Notes: generated by a model not told the origin, from the letters alone. DNA of 64,000 nucleotides from UBA9655 sp963704475 (GCA_963704475.1 OY969900.1:1397659-1461658), one strand, 5' to 3'. Shown: positions 27,056-36,122, numbered from the stretch's first letter. Numbers and translations are program-made.

Positions 27056-27961
27056 ATGGGACTCCAGCTTATTTCTTACAACACAAACTATGATTTTGTG
27101 AGTAAAAAAAATGTGATTTTTGGCGTTCTTATTGCCATCGCTCTTCTGTGTTTAGGCTCAATTTTTATTCAAGGATTTAATTATGGAATTGATTTCAAAG
27201 GGGGACTTCTCTTGGAAGTTCGCACAATCGGTGCAACAGATATTGGAAAGCTTCGTTCTGACCTGAGTAATGGGGTCGTGCACGGGGAAGTGACGCTTCA
27301 AGAGTTCGGAGCCCCTAATGATATTCTCATTCGTGTTGAGCGCCAACCCGGTGGAGACGCAGCGCAACTTGCAGCCCTTGATAAAATTAAGGAAAAACTT
27401 GGAACAAGTGTTGAATATCGCAAGGTCGAAACGGTTGGCCCCAAGGTAAGTTCCGATCTGATTCGCAATGGTATTTATGCGGTCTGCTGGGCGCTGGTTG
27501 CAATGCTTGTGTACATCTGGTTTCGCTTTGAATGGCAATTTGGAGTGTGTTCGTTCATAACACTTGCCCATGATGCTCTTATGGTTCTTGGCCTTTTTTC
27601 ACTTCTGCAGCTCGAATTTAATGAAACAACGATTATTGCTGTTCTGATAACGGTCACCTATTCCATCAATGATACAGTCGTTATTTATGATCGCGTCCGA
27701 GAAAATTTGCGAAAATTTAAGAAAATGCCTCTTGGAGAGCTTATCAATCGAAGTATTAACGAAACCCTTTCTCGAACGATTTTAACATCAACAACGATGC
27801 TTCTCTCTCTTTTAGGCCTTTATTTCTTCGGAGGCCCTGTTATTGCAGCCTTTAGCCTTCCCATCATCGTGGGAATCACTGCAGGAACAATTTCTTCCAT
27901 TACCGTTTCTGCGCCTCTTCTGCTTCATACGGGGCTGCGCCAAGTAGTTAGTGATCAGTAA
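27056..27961 (+). CDS. secF: Protein translocase subunit SecF
   Basis: 301 residues with six membrane segments. It has the GIDFKGGLLLEVR motif, ITVTYSINDTVVIYDRVREN and TSTTMLLSLLGLYFFGG, all SecF signatures. It partners SecD and YajC. Confidence 0.95.
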   Translation: MGLQLISYNTNYDFVSKKNVIFGVLIAIALLCLGSIFIQGFNYGIDFKGGLLLEVRTIGATDIGKLRSDLSNGVVHGEVTLQEFGAPNDILIRVERQPGGDAAQLAALDKIKEKLGTSVEYRKVETVGPKVSSDLIRNGIYAVCWALVAMLVYIWFRFEWQFGVCSFITLAHDALMVLGLFSLLQLEFNETTIIAVLITVTYSINDTVVIYDRVRENLRKFKKMPLGELINRSINETLSRTILTSTTMLLSLLGLYFFGGPVIAAFSLPIIVGITAGTISSITVSAPLLLHTGLRQVVSDQ

Positions 27962-27968
27962 ATCATGT

Positions 27969-28109
27969 ATTCAGGTATCAGTGATCAGTTAAAAAATGCA
28001 GAAAGAGACTCCTAACAATCCGCGATTATCGCATCGTAGCCTTTAAAAGGCTTTTAGTTTGAAATAACAAAGGGTTACCCCAATACCCTGACTGATCACT
28101 GACTACTAA
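27969..28109. repeat. Repeat C inverted pair after secF
   Basis: TCAGTGATCAGT (near 27976) and ACTGATCACTGA (near 28089) form perfect 12-bp arms about 100 nt apart, immediately after the secF stop. This could act as a transcript-end structure. Confidence 0.6.
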
Positions 28110-28201
28110 TTACTTTCTTCATTCCGTTAACGATTTCGTAACTCTTTTTTGTGACAATGCGGCCTCTCAAACGAGACAACTCATAAAAAAGGAAGAAAAT
28201 C

Positions 28202-28375
28202 ATGACCACAGAACACTTAAAAGAACTTCTCAACATTACAACCCAAGTCTTACCATTCTTGATGACGACGGCTTTATTTATTGGCCTTGCCCATTCGTAT
28301 CGCCATACCTTATCTCCTCTCCACACTGAGAGTGCAGCTGAATTGATTAAACTCAGCTGCAATTATTTACCTTAA
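28202..28375 (+). CDS. Small membrane protein, 57 residues, unknown
   Basis: ATG at 28202 with a good RBS (AAGGAAG, 28189-28195). The 57-residue product (begins MTTEHLKELLNITTQ) has one hydrophobic stretch (VLPFLMTTALFIGLAHSY) and a polar C-terminus. The last third of the gene contains a perfect GCAGCTGA/TCAGCTGC hairpin. No homolog is recognised. The good RBS and membrane-like segment support it as real. Confidence 0.5.
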   Translation: MTTEHLKELLNITTQVLPFLMTTALFIGLAHSYRHTLSPLHTESAAELIKLSCNYLP

Positions 28376-28383
28376 GGCAGGGG

Positions 28384-28514
28384 AGTAATCAGTGGTCAGT
28401 ATTCAGATTTTCTAGCTTCCAACTATTGCTCTCAAATTACGTTTCAAATCATGAAAAGCTATGCTATAGGAAGGGTCAGTGATCATAATCACTGGTTTCT
28501 GACCACTGATTACT
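28384..28514. repeat. Repeat C, perfect 16-bp inverted repeat upstream of tRNA-Leu
   Basis: AGTAATCAGTGGTCAG (28384-28399) and CTGACCACTGATTACT (28499-28514) are exact inverted copies 99 nt apart. The right arm ends 11 nt before the tRNA. An inner TCAGTGATCATAATCACTG palindrome lies in the loop. Confidence 0.8.
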
Positions 28515-28525
28515 GACAACTAAAA

Positions 28526-28610
28526 GCGGGCGTGGTGGAATTGGTAGACACGCCAGACTTAGGATCTGGTGGCGCAAGCCGTGGGGGTTCAAGTCCCTTC
28601 GCCCGCACCA
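28526..28610 (+). tRNA. tRNA-Leu (anticodon TAG)
   Basis: An 85-nt cloverleaf with acceptor GCGGGCG / CGCCCGC, anticodon stem CCAGA/TCTGG with loop CTTAGGA, a long variable arm as in type II tRNAs, T-loop GTTCAAGTC and an encoded 3' CCA. Confidence 0.97.
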
Positions 28611-28694
28611 AAAGGACTATGCAAAAAGAAAAAGAATTATTAAGGTTTTCAAAAAAAATTTTTCATAATGGGCTTGTAACAATGAGAGAAAAAT

Positions 28695-30128
28695 ATGCAT
28701 ATTAAAGAAACACTCACTCAAGACTTAAAACACGAATTTGATGTTACAATTCCAGCTTCTGATATCGAACGCGATATGGTTACGCATTTGGAACGCATTG
28801 GAAAGAAAGTCAAGATTCCAGGATTTCGCCCGGGGAAAGTTCCTCTTCCTCTTTTGAAACAACGTTATAAAGCAGAAGCACTCAAAGATGTTATCGAAAG
28901 CTGCGCTGACAAATCTATAAAAAAAATAGTTGAAGACAATGGCTTCAAACCGTCTTTAAAGCCAAATGTAACACTTAAAGAGTATGAAGAAGGAAAAGAC
29001 CTCATCTTATCGATAAGTTTAGAAATTCTCCCCACCATTGGTGATATTAATCTTGAGGGATTCTCTTTTGAAAAGTACGTCGTCAAGGTTCCTTCTAAAA
29101 GAGTCGAAGAGGTTTTGGAGATGCTTGCAAAGCAAAATCGCGAAGGCCGTCCTCTTCAAAAGCCGCGTAAATCTAAAAAAGGCGACATCGTTATTATTGA
29201 CTTTAAAGGATTTGTGGATGGAGAGCCCATTGAGAGAGGAGAAGGCGTTGATTATTCCCTTGAATTAGGATCAGATTCTTTTATTCCAGGCTTTGAAGAT
29301 CAACTGATAGGGGCCGAAAAAGGGGAGGCCGTGGAGGTCAAAGTTACTTTTCCCAAGGAATATCAGGATGCACGCTATGCAAATAAACCCGCTCGTTTTG
29401 ACGTAAAACTTAAAGATATTCATGAAGTGGATGCTGGCGCAATTGATACAGCGCTTGCAAAAAAACTTGGGTTTGATTCTCTTGAGGCCCTGAAAGAAAA
29501 AGTTGAAAATAATTTGTCGCATGAATATGTGGCGCAGAGCTTTATGAATACCAAGCGTCAGGTCTTAGATGCTTTAGCAGAAAGATTTGTTTTTGATGTT
29601 CCTCACAATATGGTTGATCTTGAGCTTGATAATATTTGGTCACAGCTTCTGGAAGAATTAGGCATTGATCGAAGTAAGGCTGCTAATATTGATGGAAAAA
29701 CTTTCAAAGAAGCTACAGGAAAAGAAGAAAAAGAGCTTCGTAAAGACTACGAAATTATTGCTGAGCGTCGTGTGCGTTTAGGCATACTTCTTGCAGAGAT
29801 CGGAAATCGCCATAAGCTTGCCGTTTCTCAACAGGAACTGATAGATGCGCTTACTGCCCGTGCTCGCGAATTCCCCGGGCAAGAACGAGAAGTGTTTGAT
29901 TATTATCGTAATAATGAATCGGCTTTGGCGACTCTTCGTGTTCCTCTTTTTGAAAACAAGGTTGTTGAGTTTATTTTAAGTCACTCAAAAATCAAGGAAA
30001 TACCCGCAACACCAGCAGAGCTTGAAAAAGTTTTGCTGCGAGAGGAAGAAACCGCTGCGGAAAAGATTTCTACGAAAGCAAAAAAAATGAAGCCCCATAC
30101 ATGTGGAGATGAGACATGCACCCATTAA
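28695..30128 (+). CDS. tig: Trigger factor (ribosome-associated chaperone, PPIase)
   Basis: 477 residues. The ribosome-binding N-domain has GFRPGKVPLPLLKQRY. The FKBP domain (~155-245) has GDIVIIDFKGFVDGEPI and FIPGFEDQLIGAEKGE. A helical C-domain follows. The last ~15 residues (KPHTCGDETCTH) form an unusual His/Cys tail that could bind metal. It heads the standard tig-clpP-clpX cluster. Confidence 0.95.
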   Translation: MHIKETLTQDLKHEFDVTIPASDIERDMVTHLERIGKKVKIPGFRPGKVPLPLLKQRYKAEALKDVIESCADKSIKKIVEDNGFKPSLKPNVTLKEYEEGKDLILSISLEILPTIGDINLEGFSFEKYVVKVPSKRVEEVLEMLAKQNREGRPLQKPRKSKKGDIVIIDFKGFVDGEPIERGEGVDYSLELGSDSFIPGFEDQLIGAEKGEAVEVKVTFPKEYQDARYANKPARFDVKLKDIHEVDAGAIDTALAKKLGFDSLEALKEKVENNLSHEYVAQSFMNTKRQVLDALAERFVFDVPHNMVDLELDNIWSQLLEELGIDRSKAANIDGKTFKEATGKEEKELRKDYEIIAERRVRLGILLAEIGNRHKLAVSQQELIDALTARAREFPGQEREVFDYYRNNESALATLRVPLFENKVVEFILSHSKIKEIPATPAELEKVLLREEETAAEKISTKAKKMKPHTCGDETCTH

Positions 30129-30742
30129 TGAGTAACTTAGTTCCCATTGTTGTTGAACAAACAGCGCGTGGAGAGAGATCTTTTGATATCTTCTCGCGCC
30201 TTTTAAAAGAGAGAATTATCTTCCTCAATGGCCCGATTGATGATGGGGTCTCAAGTCTTGTCTGCGCGCAGCTGCTTTTCTTAGAGTCAGAAAATCCTGA
30301 TAAAGACATCCATCTTTATATTAATTCTCCAGGAGGTGTTGTGACCTCGGGTTTTGCTATTTATGACACTATGAATTATATTCGTCCTGATGTTTCAACG
30401 CTTTGTTTTGGCCAAGCAGCTTCCATGGGGTCTTTTTTGTTAACAGCAGGAACAAAAGGCAAACGCTATTGTTTGCCCAGTGCACGCGTGATGCTTCATC
30501 AACCTTTAGGGGGATTCCAAGGTCAAGCTTCTGACATTGAAATTCATGCGCGAGAAATTTTAGAAATTAGAGCGCGTCTCAATAAAATTTATGCAACGTG
30601 TACGGGGCAACCACTTGAAGTTATTGAAAAATCAATGGATAGGGATAATTTTATGACAGCCAAAGCAGCTCAAGAATTTGGGCTTATCGATGATGTTGTT
30701 ATGAACAGACCCTTACCTCCCGAAACAAAAAAAAGTGTGTAA
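30116..30742 (+). CDS. clpP: ATP-dependent Clp protease proteolytic subunit
   Basis: 208 residues. The catalytic triad is present: Ser in GQAASMGSFLL, His in ARVMLHQPLGG and Asp in MDRDNF. The opening VPIVVEQTARGERSFDIFSR is the alphaproteobacterial type. ATG 30116 overlaps the tig end; an alternative ATG at 30128 overlaps the tig stop (TAATG) and would give the shorter, perhaps truer, start. Confidence 0.95.
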   Translation: MHPLMSNLVPIVVEQTARGERSFDIFSRLLKERIIFLNGPIDDGVSSLVCAQLLFLESENPDKDIHLYINSPGGVVTSGFAIYDTMNYIRPDVSTLCFGQAASMGSFLLTAGTKGKRYCLPSARVMLHQPLGGFQGQASDIEIHAREILEIRARLNKIYATCTGQPLEVIEKSMDRDNFMTAKAAQEFGLIDDVVMNRPLPPETKKSV

Positions 30743-30829
30743 TCCATTCCCATACTTTGAAGATTTATTAACTTCTTTTTGATAGAGTTTTGTATGAATC
30801 TCAGAAGGAAAGGATTAAAGGAGTGAGCT

Positions 30830-32104
30830 ATGACAAAAAAAACTGATGAAAATTCTAGAGGGTCACTCTCTTGTTCATTTTGCGGAAAAACCCAGCATGA
30901 GGTTCGTAAGCTTATTGCGGGTCCTTCGGTCTTTATTTGCGATGAATGCATTGATTTATGTATGGATATTATAAAGGAAGAAAACAAAGGTCCTCTTCTT
31001 CGTTCCCCGGATGGCGTTCCCACACCAAAGAAAATATTCGACGTCCTCAACGATTATGTAATTGGCCAAAGTAATGCTAAAAAAATATTGTCCGTTGCTG
31101 TGCACAATCACTACAAGCGTTTGGAACATGGAACGCGTTCAAATGATGTAGAGCTTTCTAAAGCTAATATTCTTCTCGTGGGACCGACGGGATGTGGAAA
31201 AACACTTCTCGCCCAAACATTGGCGCGGATTATTGATGTGCCTTTTACAATGGCAGACGCCACAACTCTTACGGAAGCAGGCTATGTAGGAGAGGATGTA
31301 GAAAACATTATCCTTAAGCTTCTCCAAGCAGCTGATTATAATGTAGAAAAGGCTCAGCGGGGTATTGTCTATATTGATGAGGTAGATAAGATCTCACGCA
31401 AATCAGATAATCCCTCTATCACGCGTGATGTTTCAGGAGAAGGCGTTCAGCAAGCCCTTCTTAAAATTATGGAAGGAACCATTGCCTCTGTCCCTCCTCA
31501 AGGAGGCCGTAAGCATCCTCAACAAGAGTTTCTGCAAGTTGATACAACAAATATTCTTTTTATCTGTGGGGGAGCCTTTGCGGGAATTGACAAAATAATT
31601 TCTGCTCGGGGCCGCGGATCATCCATTGGCTTTGGCGCTGATGTAAGGGGCCCGGAAGACAGACGTGCCGGAGAAATCCTCTCTGAGCTTGCCACGGAAG
31701 ATTTGTTGAAATTTGGCCTCATTCCTGAATTTATTGGTCGTTTACCCGTTATTGCAACGTTGAGTGATTTAGATGAAGCCGCGTTCATCCAAATTCTCAC
31801 TGACCCTAAAAATGCACTCACCAAGCAATATAGACGCCTCTTTAATATGGAAGGGGTTGAGTTGACCTTTACGGAGGGCGCTCTTAAAGCGATCTCTCAC
31901 AAAGCGATCGACCGGAAGACAGGCGCTCGCGGGTTAAGATCCATCCTTGAAGCGATTCTTTTGGATACAATGTTTGAACTCCCCACATTAGAGAATGTAG
32001 AGGAAATTGTGATAAATGAGGAAGTTATTCACGATAAGGCGTCTCCTCTTTTGATTTATGGGTCTAAAAAATCTAAAAATGCAGAGGCTGGAAAAAGGTC
32101 GTAA
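30830..32104 (+). CDS. clpX: ATP-dependent Clp protease ATP-binding subunit ClpX
   Basis: 424 residues. An N-terminal four-cysteine zinc finger (CSFCGKTQHEV..CDECIDLC) is followed by an AAA+ domain with Walker A GPTGCGKTLLA, Walker B IVYIDEVDKI, the GYVGEDVE pore-1 loop and the RKHPQQEFLQVDT region. It unfolds substrates for ClpP encoded just upstream. lon is not next to it. Confidence 0.96.
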   Translation: MTKKTDENSRGSLSCSFCGKTQHEVRKLIAGPSVFICDECIDLCMDIIKEENKGPLLRSPDGVPTPKKIFDVLNDYVIGQSNAKKILSVAVHNHYKRLEHGTRSNDVELSKANILLVGPTGCGKTLLAQTLARIIDVPFTMADATTLTEAGYVGEDVENIILKLLQAADYNVEKAQRGIVYIDEVDKISRKSDNPSITRDVSGEGVQQALLKIMEGTIASVPPQGGRKHPQQEFLQVDTTNILFICGGAFAGIDKIISARGRGSSIGFGADVRGPEDRRAGEILSELATEDLLKFGLIPEFIGRLPVIATLSDLDEAAFIQILTDPKNALTKQYRRLFNMEGVELTFTEGALKAISHKAIDRKTGARGLRSILEAILLDTMFELPTLENVEEIVINEEVIHDKASPLLIYGSKKSKNAEAGKRS

Positions 32105-32199
32105 ACATTATCTTGAGAGCACAAGCCCCTTATTAATAATATCTTAACCTTTATCTTGTAATATAAATACAACCGAAATCTAGGAAAGGAAGAATAAAC

Positions 32200-32616
32200 A
32201 TGTACAAAAAATTACTCAAAACCACAGCGCTTTTAGGTTTGTGTGCTGCATTTGAAGTCCCTGCCGTAATGGCTGATTTAGTGGCCCCACCACCGATTCA
32301 CAAGATTAACGAGATCCCTCCCGCTGCATGGGATCATGACAACCCGTTGGGCGCGTCAGGTAAAGTCTATGGATGGAAAGCATCTATTGAGTTCGCGGGT
32401 GTCACCTGGCGTGTATTTGCTACTGGAAGAGACCTTGCCTTGTTCAAACCTGATGCGACCCAGGTCAGGCCGCTCTCAGATCCCACGAATGACCATCTAA
32501 GAGCTGAATACACAACGGGTCTAGGATCAAAATACCCCATTACGGTATCTGCGCCAGTTCCTCCTGGTAAAAAGTGTGTAGTAGAACATGAGAAGAAGTT
32601 ATGGCAATGTACCTAA
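32200..32616 (+). CDS. Small secreted protein, unknown
   Basis: 138 residues with a signal peptide (LLKTTALLGLCAAFEVPAVMA) and RBS AGGAAAGGAAG. The mature part is about 110 residues, with SGKVYGWKASIEFAGVTWRV and a C-terminal pair of cysteines (KKCVVEHEKKLWQC) that may form a disulfide. No family is recognised. Confidence 0.6.
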   Translation: MYKKLLKTTALLGLCAAFEVPAVMADLVAPPPIHKINEIPPAAWDHDNPLGASGKVYGWKASIEFAGVTWRVFATGRDLALFKPDATQVRPLSDPTNDHLRAEYTTGLGSKYPITVSAPVPPGKKCVVEHEKKLWQCT

Positions 32617-32650
32617 CATGGCATTGACTGCAAGTATCAATTAAGTTCTC

Positions 32651-32687
32651 TTTTACCTCTTCCGACCAAGAAGAGGAGAGGTAAAAA
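32651..32687 (+). terminator. Hairpin after the small secreted protein
   Basis: TTTTACCTCTTCC and GGAGAGGTAAAA pair almost fully around a 9-12-nt loop, 35 nt after the stop codon, followed by AAATC rather than T's on this strand. It is plausible as a bidirectional stop. The remaining gap to lgt (32690-32925) shows no gene. Confidence 0.45.
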
Positions 32688-32925
32688 ATCACTCTCTCAA
32701 TTTTCCGCGACTGTGTTCTGGAGAATAGCTGTGATAATTTTTGATGAAAATTGCTTGGTATTTCCAGAAAAACCAAGAGCGATTTTGTATTATTGGAAAG
32801 CTTGAGACAATCACTTCCTACACTCATGCTGACAAAACATTTTCTGCTGAACCTTGGCAAGATACTCGGCTCTAAGCTATGCTAATGCTTTCCTGCGGAA
32901 AAAAAAAGCATAACTAGGGCCGAGT

Positions 32926-33783
32926 ATGACAAACATCCCCAAAACAGAAAAAATATCCGATAAGAAAAAGAAGGATACCCATTGGAAACACGCCATGTTA
33001 TTCCCATCCATTAATCCTATTGCATTTAAAATAGGACCCTTAACCATCCGTTGGTATGGCCTTGCCTATGTTGTGGGCCTTTTAGGATGGTGGCGCTATA
33101 GCCTCTGGCTCACAAAGAAATTCTCGACCATCACTCGCGAACTCATTGACGATTACCTTGGCTGGGCGGTAGTAGGCGTCGTTCTGGGAGGACGGTTGGG
33201 GTATGTCTTCTTTTATAAGCCCTTACAGTATATGGCAGATCCCCTCAGGATTTTTCAAGTTTGGGAAGGGGGGATGGCCTTTCATGGAGGGCTTTTAGGC
33301 ATTATTATTGCCACAGCCATTTATACGCGGCGTCGGGGAATTGGATTCTTAAATTTTTCTGACTTAGCTGTATGTGGTGTGCCCATAGGCCTTTTTTTTG
33401 GGCGGCTTGCAAACTTTATTAATGGAGAGCTTTTTGGTCGCATTACAGATGTTCCGTGGGGAATACGCTTCCCGTATGGAGGGCCTGCCCTGCGCCATCC
33501 TAGCCAGCTGTATGAGGCTTTTTCGGAAGGTGTCCTTCTTTTTATTCTGCTCTTCTATGGCGCGCTCTTTACGCGGTGGCCTCTCCGACGCGGGCTTTTA
33601 ACAGGTATTTTTTTGAGCGGGTATGCAGTCTCTCGTATTCTGTGTGAGTATTTCAGAGAACCGGATGTCTTTTTAGGGTATTTGATCGGTGACCTTACCA
33701 TGGGACAAATTCTCTCATTTCCTGTTTTAGGATTTGGCCTTTTTTTAAGCATTCGCGCCCTCATGCGGGAAGAAAATGCTTGA
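32926..33783 (+). CDS. lgt: Prolipoprotein diacylglyceryl transferase
   Basis: 285 residues; an internal ATG at 32995 (MLFPSINPIAFKIGP) matches the usual Lgt opening and may be the true start. Seven membrane segments are present, with GGMAFHGGLLGII and the signature GRLANFINGELFGR. It adds diacylglycerol to the lipobox cysteine of lipoproteins, some of which are encoded in this window. It overlaps midA by 8 nt. Confidence 0.94.
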   Translation: MTNIPKTEKISDKKKKDTHWKHAMLFPSINPIAFKIGPLTIRWYGLAYVVGLLGWWRYSLWLTKKFSTITRELIDDYLGWAVVGVVLGGRLGYVFFYKPLQYMADPLRIFQVWEGGMAFHGGLLGIIIATAIYTRRRGIGFLNFSDLAVCGVPIGLFFGRLANFINGELFGRITDVPWGIRFPYGGPALRHPSQLYEAFSEGVLLFILLFYGALFTRWPLRRGLLTGIFLSGYAVSRILCEYFREPDVFLGYLIGDLTMGQILSFPVLGFGLFLSIRALMREENA

Positions 33784-34795
33784 ACCTCGTCTCAGACAAG
33801 AAATTCAAGAAAACGGTCCTCTCTCGCAAAGTCGGTTTATGGAGCTTTCTCTTCAAACCTATTACGCAACCCATGATCCCCTAAAGGATTTTACAACCTC
33901 GCCTGAGGTGAGCCAAATGTTTGGAGAACTTATTGGATTATGGGCCCTTGATCTGTATGAAAAACTTGGTAACCCTTCTCATCTTACGCTTGTAGAATTG
34001 GGGCCGGGAAAAGGAACGTTGATGGCGGATATTTTAAGAGTCGCCAAAGTGTCCCCTGCCTTTTTCCACGCTCTGGACGTGCATCTTGTTGAGATAAGTT
34101 CGCTTTTAAAAGAAACTCAAGAAAAATTCGTTCATCATCCAAAGCTGATATGGCATGAAGATTTCGATGATATTCCAACGTCTTGCGATCCAATCATCGT
34201 TATAGCCAACGAATTATTTGATGCTCTTCCCACAAATTGCTATGAACGTAAAGACAATAGGGTGTACGAAAGATGTATAGGAATGAAAGAGGAAAATTTT
34301 TCATTTGTTTGGAAGCCTCTTCGGGAAGATCAAGGCCCCAGCCACCTCTGGGAAGAAAGTCCTGTAGCGTGTGCCCTCATGCAAGATATTAATACTCGCC
34401 TTTTAAAACAATCGGGCGCTTTTCTTTGTGTCGATTATGGTTATGAAACAGGAGGGGGAGACACTCTTCAGGCTCTTTTTGACGGGAACCCCTCACACCC
34501 TCTTTCCCATGTGGGAGATGCAGACTTGACGTGCCACGTCAATTTTGGGCAGCTTAAAACGTTAAGCACAGAACAAGGGCTTGGAACGATGGGTCCTTTG
34601 CCGCAAGGCCACTTTTTAAAAAGCTTAGGAATTAACAAGAGAGCTGAGATGTTAAAACGTCACAATCCTTCTCAAAGAGCAACAGTGGAGGCAGCCTATA
34701 CACGTCTAACCCATCCTCAACAAATGGGGGATTTGTTTAAAGCCATGGCTGTGTTTTCGCCCCTCTCATTAACCCCACTAGGATTTGAGCCATGA
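33776..34795 (+). CDS. MidA/NDUFAF7-family SAM-dependent methyltransferase
   Basis: 339 residues. Family blocks are DFTTSPEVSQMFGELIG, LVELGPGKGTLMADILR (SAM site) and IIVIANELFDALP. The usual DPFGxxGDF turn before the first block is shortened to DPLKDF. The mitochondrial relative methylates an Arg of complex I subunit NDUFS2. It is coupled to lgt and pgeF by overlaps, a standard alphaproteobacterial trio. Confidence 0.88.
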   Translation: MLEPRLRQEIQENGPLSQSRFMELSLQTYYATHDPLKDFTTSPEVSQMFGELIGLWALDLYEKLGNPSHLTLVELGPGKGTLMADILRVAKVSPAFFHALDVHLVEISSLLKETQEKFVHHPKLIWHEDFDDIPTSCDPIIVIANELFDALPTNCYERKDNRVYERCIGMKEENFSFVWKPLREDQGPSHLWEESPVACALMQDINTRLLKQSGAFLCVDYGYETGGGDTLQALFDGNPSHPLSHVGDADLTCHVNFGQLKTLSTEQGLGTMGPLPQGHFLKSLGINKRAEMLKRHNPSQRATVEAAYTRLTHPQQMGDLFKAMAVFSPLSLTPLGFEP

Positions 34796-35517
34796 AAGTA
34801 GAATGCCCCCAACTGTCGCACTTTCCTCATCTGAAACATGCCTTTTTCGGAGCGCCTTCTGATGACCATCAACCGATCAAGCAAACAAAGGAATTTCCCT
34901 TTCCTCTTGTGACTCTTAAACAAGTCCACGAAACGCACGTTGTGCACGTGACAGAGTCGTGGATTAAGGAGAACGCTTCGAACTATGATGAAGATTCTCG
35001 GTCTTCGTTGGATCAAGATACGAAAGCACAAGGAGATGGACTTGTGACAAATCTTAACGGCATTGCCTTGGGTGTCTTTACGGCTGATTGTGGACCCATT
35101 CTTTTTTATGACCCCAGTTCCCATACCATTGGAGCTTGTCATGCGGGATGGCGTGGCGCAAAGCTTGGTATCATTCAAGAAACACTGAAAGCGATGGAAA
35201 GCTTAGGTGCAAAACGTTCCCGCATTTATGCAACATTAGGGCCAACCATTCAGCAACAAGATTATGAGGTAGGGCCTGAGTTTCCTGATGTGATAGGAGA
35301 AATATATGAAGATTATTTCTATCCTTCTAAAAATCCGGGGCATCATTATTTTAATTTACCCCTTTATATTCAGGACATTCTGATCAAAGAAGGGCTGTCA
35401 CACGCTCACGATCTAAAGCTTAATACATTTTCTGGGGAATTTGCAAGTCGCAGACGATTGTTCTGCCAAGGCACAAAGATCTTCTCGTGTAATCTTTCTG
35501 TGATTGCAATGAGTTAA
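34792..35517 (+). CDS. pgeF: PgeF/YfiH family (laccase-domain) protein
   Basis: 241 residues of the LACC1/YfiH family. The metal ligands are visible: His in LKQVHETHVV, Cys in FTADCGPILF and His in ACHAGWRGA. The GPCIxxxxYEVG block reads GPTIQQQDYEVG, with its cysteine lost. Members are reported as purine nucleoside-active enzymes and as peptidoglycan editing factors. It starts in the midA stop (ATGA). Confidence 0.9.
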   Translation: MKVECPQLSHFPHLKHAFFGAPSDDHQPIKQTKEFPFPLVTLKQVHETHVVHVTESWIKENASNYDEDSRSSLDQDTKAQGDGLVTNLNGIALGVFTADCGPILFYDPSSHTIGACHAGWRGAKLGIIQETLKAMESLGAKRSRIYATLGPTIQQQDYEVGPEFPDVIGEIYEDYFYPSKNPGHHYFNLPLYIQDILIKEGLSHAHDLKLNTFSGEFASRRRLFCQGTKIFSCNLSVIAMS

Positions 35518-35562
35518 AATTTATGATAGTTTCCTACACATCCGGTCATAATCAAAACGACA

Positions 35563-35582
35563 AAGAGTTTCCGGAAACTCTT
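35563..35582. promoter_or_regulatory. 20-bp perfect palindrome before the lipoprotein gene
   Basis: AAGAGTTTCCGGAAACTCTT is exactly self-complementary, 20 bp before the lipoprotein ATG. It may be an operator or an mRNA hairpin ending the pgeF transcript; its position overlaps where an RBS/leader would be. Confidence 0.5.
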
Positions 35583-35602
35583 AATTTAATGAGGAATACA
35601 AA

Positions 35603-35881
35603 ATGAAATCCACACTTTATGCGGCAATGATTGCAGCAGTTGCGTTTTCCCTTGCAGCTTGTAAGGAAAAAACAGCAGAACCAGCGCAAGAAGAAACACC
35701 AGCAACAACGACGGAAGCACCAGTAGAAGCACCTGCTGCGGCAACAACGGAAGCTCCAAAGACAGAAGAAGCTCCTGCTCCAGCAACAACAGAAGAGCCA
35801 AAGACAGAGGCTCCAGCAGAGGCAAAGACAGAAGCTCCAGCAGAGGCAAAGACAGGAGAAGCTCCTGCAGCTGCTCACTAA
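35603..35881 (+). CDS. Small Ala/Glu/Pro/Thr-rich lipoprotein
   Basis: 92 residues. A lipoprotein signal with lipobox SLAAC (Cys20) precedes a low-complexity tail with repeats such as EAPAEAKT and TTEAPKTEE. It would be a flexible, disordered periplasmic-facing lipoprotein. Such tails can change length by slippage. It is a monocistronic unit with its own terminator. Confidence 0.75.
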   Translation: MKSTLYAAMIAAVAFSLAACKEKTAEPAQEETPATTTEAPVEAPAAATTEAPKTEEAPAPATTEEPKTEAPAEAKTEAPAEAKTGEAPAAAH

Positions 35882-35909
35882 GCTTTTCGAATAGTGATAT
35901 TTATTAAAG

Positions 35910-35937
35910 AGCCCTGCCTTTGGTGGGGCTTTTTTAT
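35910..35937 (+). terminator. Rho-independent terminator of the lipoprotein gene
   Basis: AGCCCTGCC..GGTGGGGCT forms a GC-rich stem followed by a run of six T's, 30 nt after the stop codon. Confidence 0.75.
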
Positions 35938-35980
35938 TACCCGTTATTTTTCAGCTTGCCTATGTTGTCACCCTCAACTT

Positions 35981-36122
35981 CTCCAGTGTCATCCCAGACT
36001 TACTCATCCTTCATTTTCGGAGAAAATGTTAGGATGTGTTGATCTGGGATCCATGGTGTAGTAATGAGTTCCTAGTAATTACTAGAGTGTGGATCCCTGC
36101 TTTCGTAGGGATGACACTGGAG
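35981..36122. repeat. 142-bp element with perfect 15-bp inverted ends
   Basis: CTCCAGTGTCATCCC (35981-35995) and GGGATGACACTGGAG (36108-36122) are exact inverted copies. Related to repeat D by the GTCATCC/GGATGAC core. It occupies most of the gap between the lipoprotein terminator and the PBP gene. Confidence 0.7.

Noticed and set aside
32540..32860. 106-residue minus-strand ORF
   Set aside because: It overlaps the 3' end of a plus-strand secreted protein, crosses a hairpin and has no RBS or recognisable motif.
35552..35878. Cys/Leu-rich frames opposite the small lipoprotein
   Set aside because: Antisense shadows of the Ala/Glu/Pro/Thr repeat; the plus-strand frame has a lipobox, leader and terminator.
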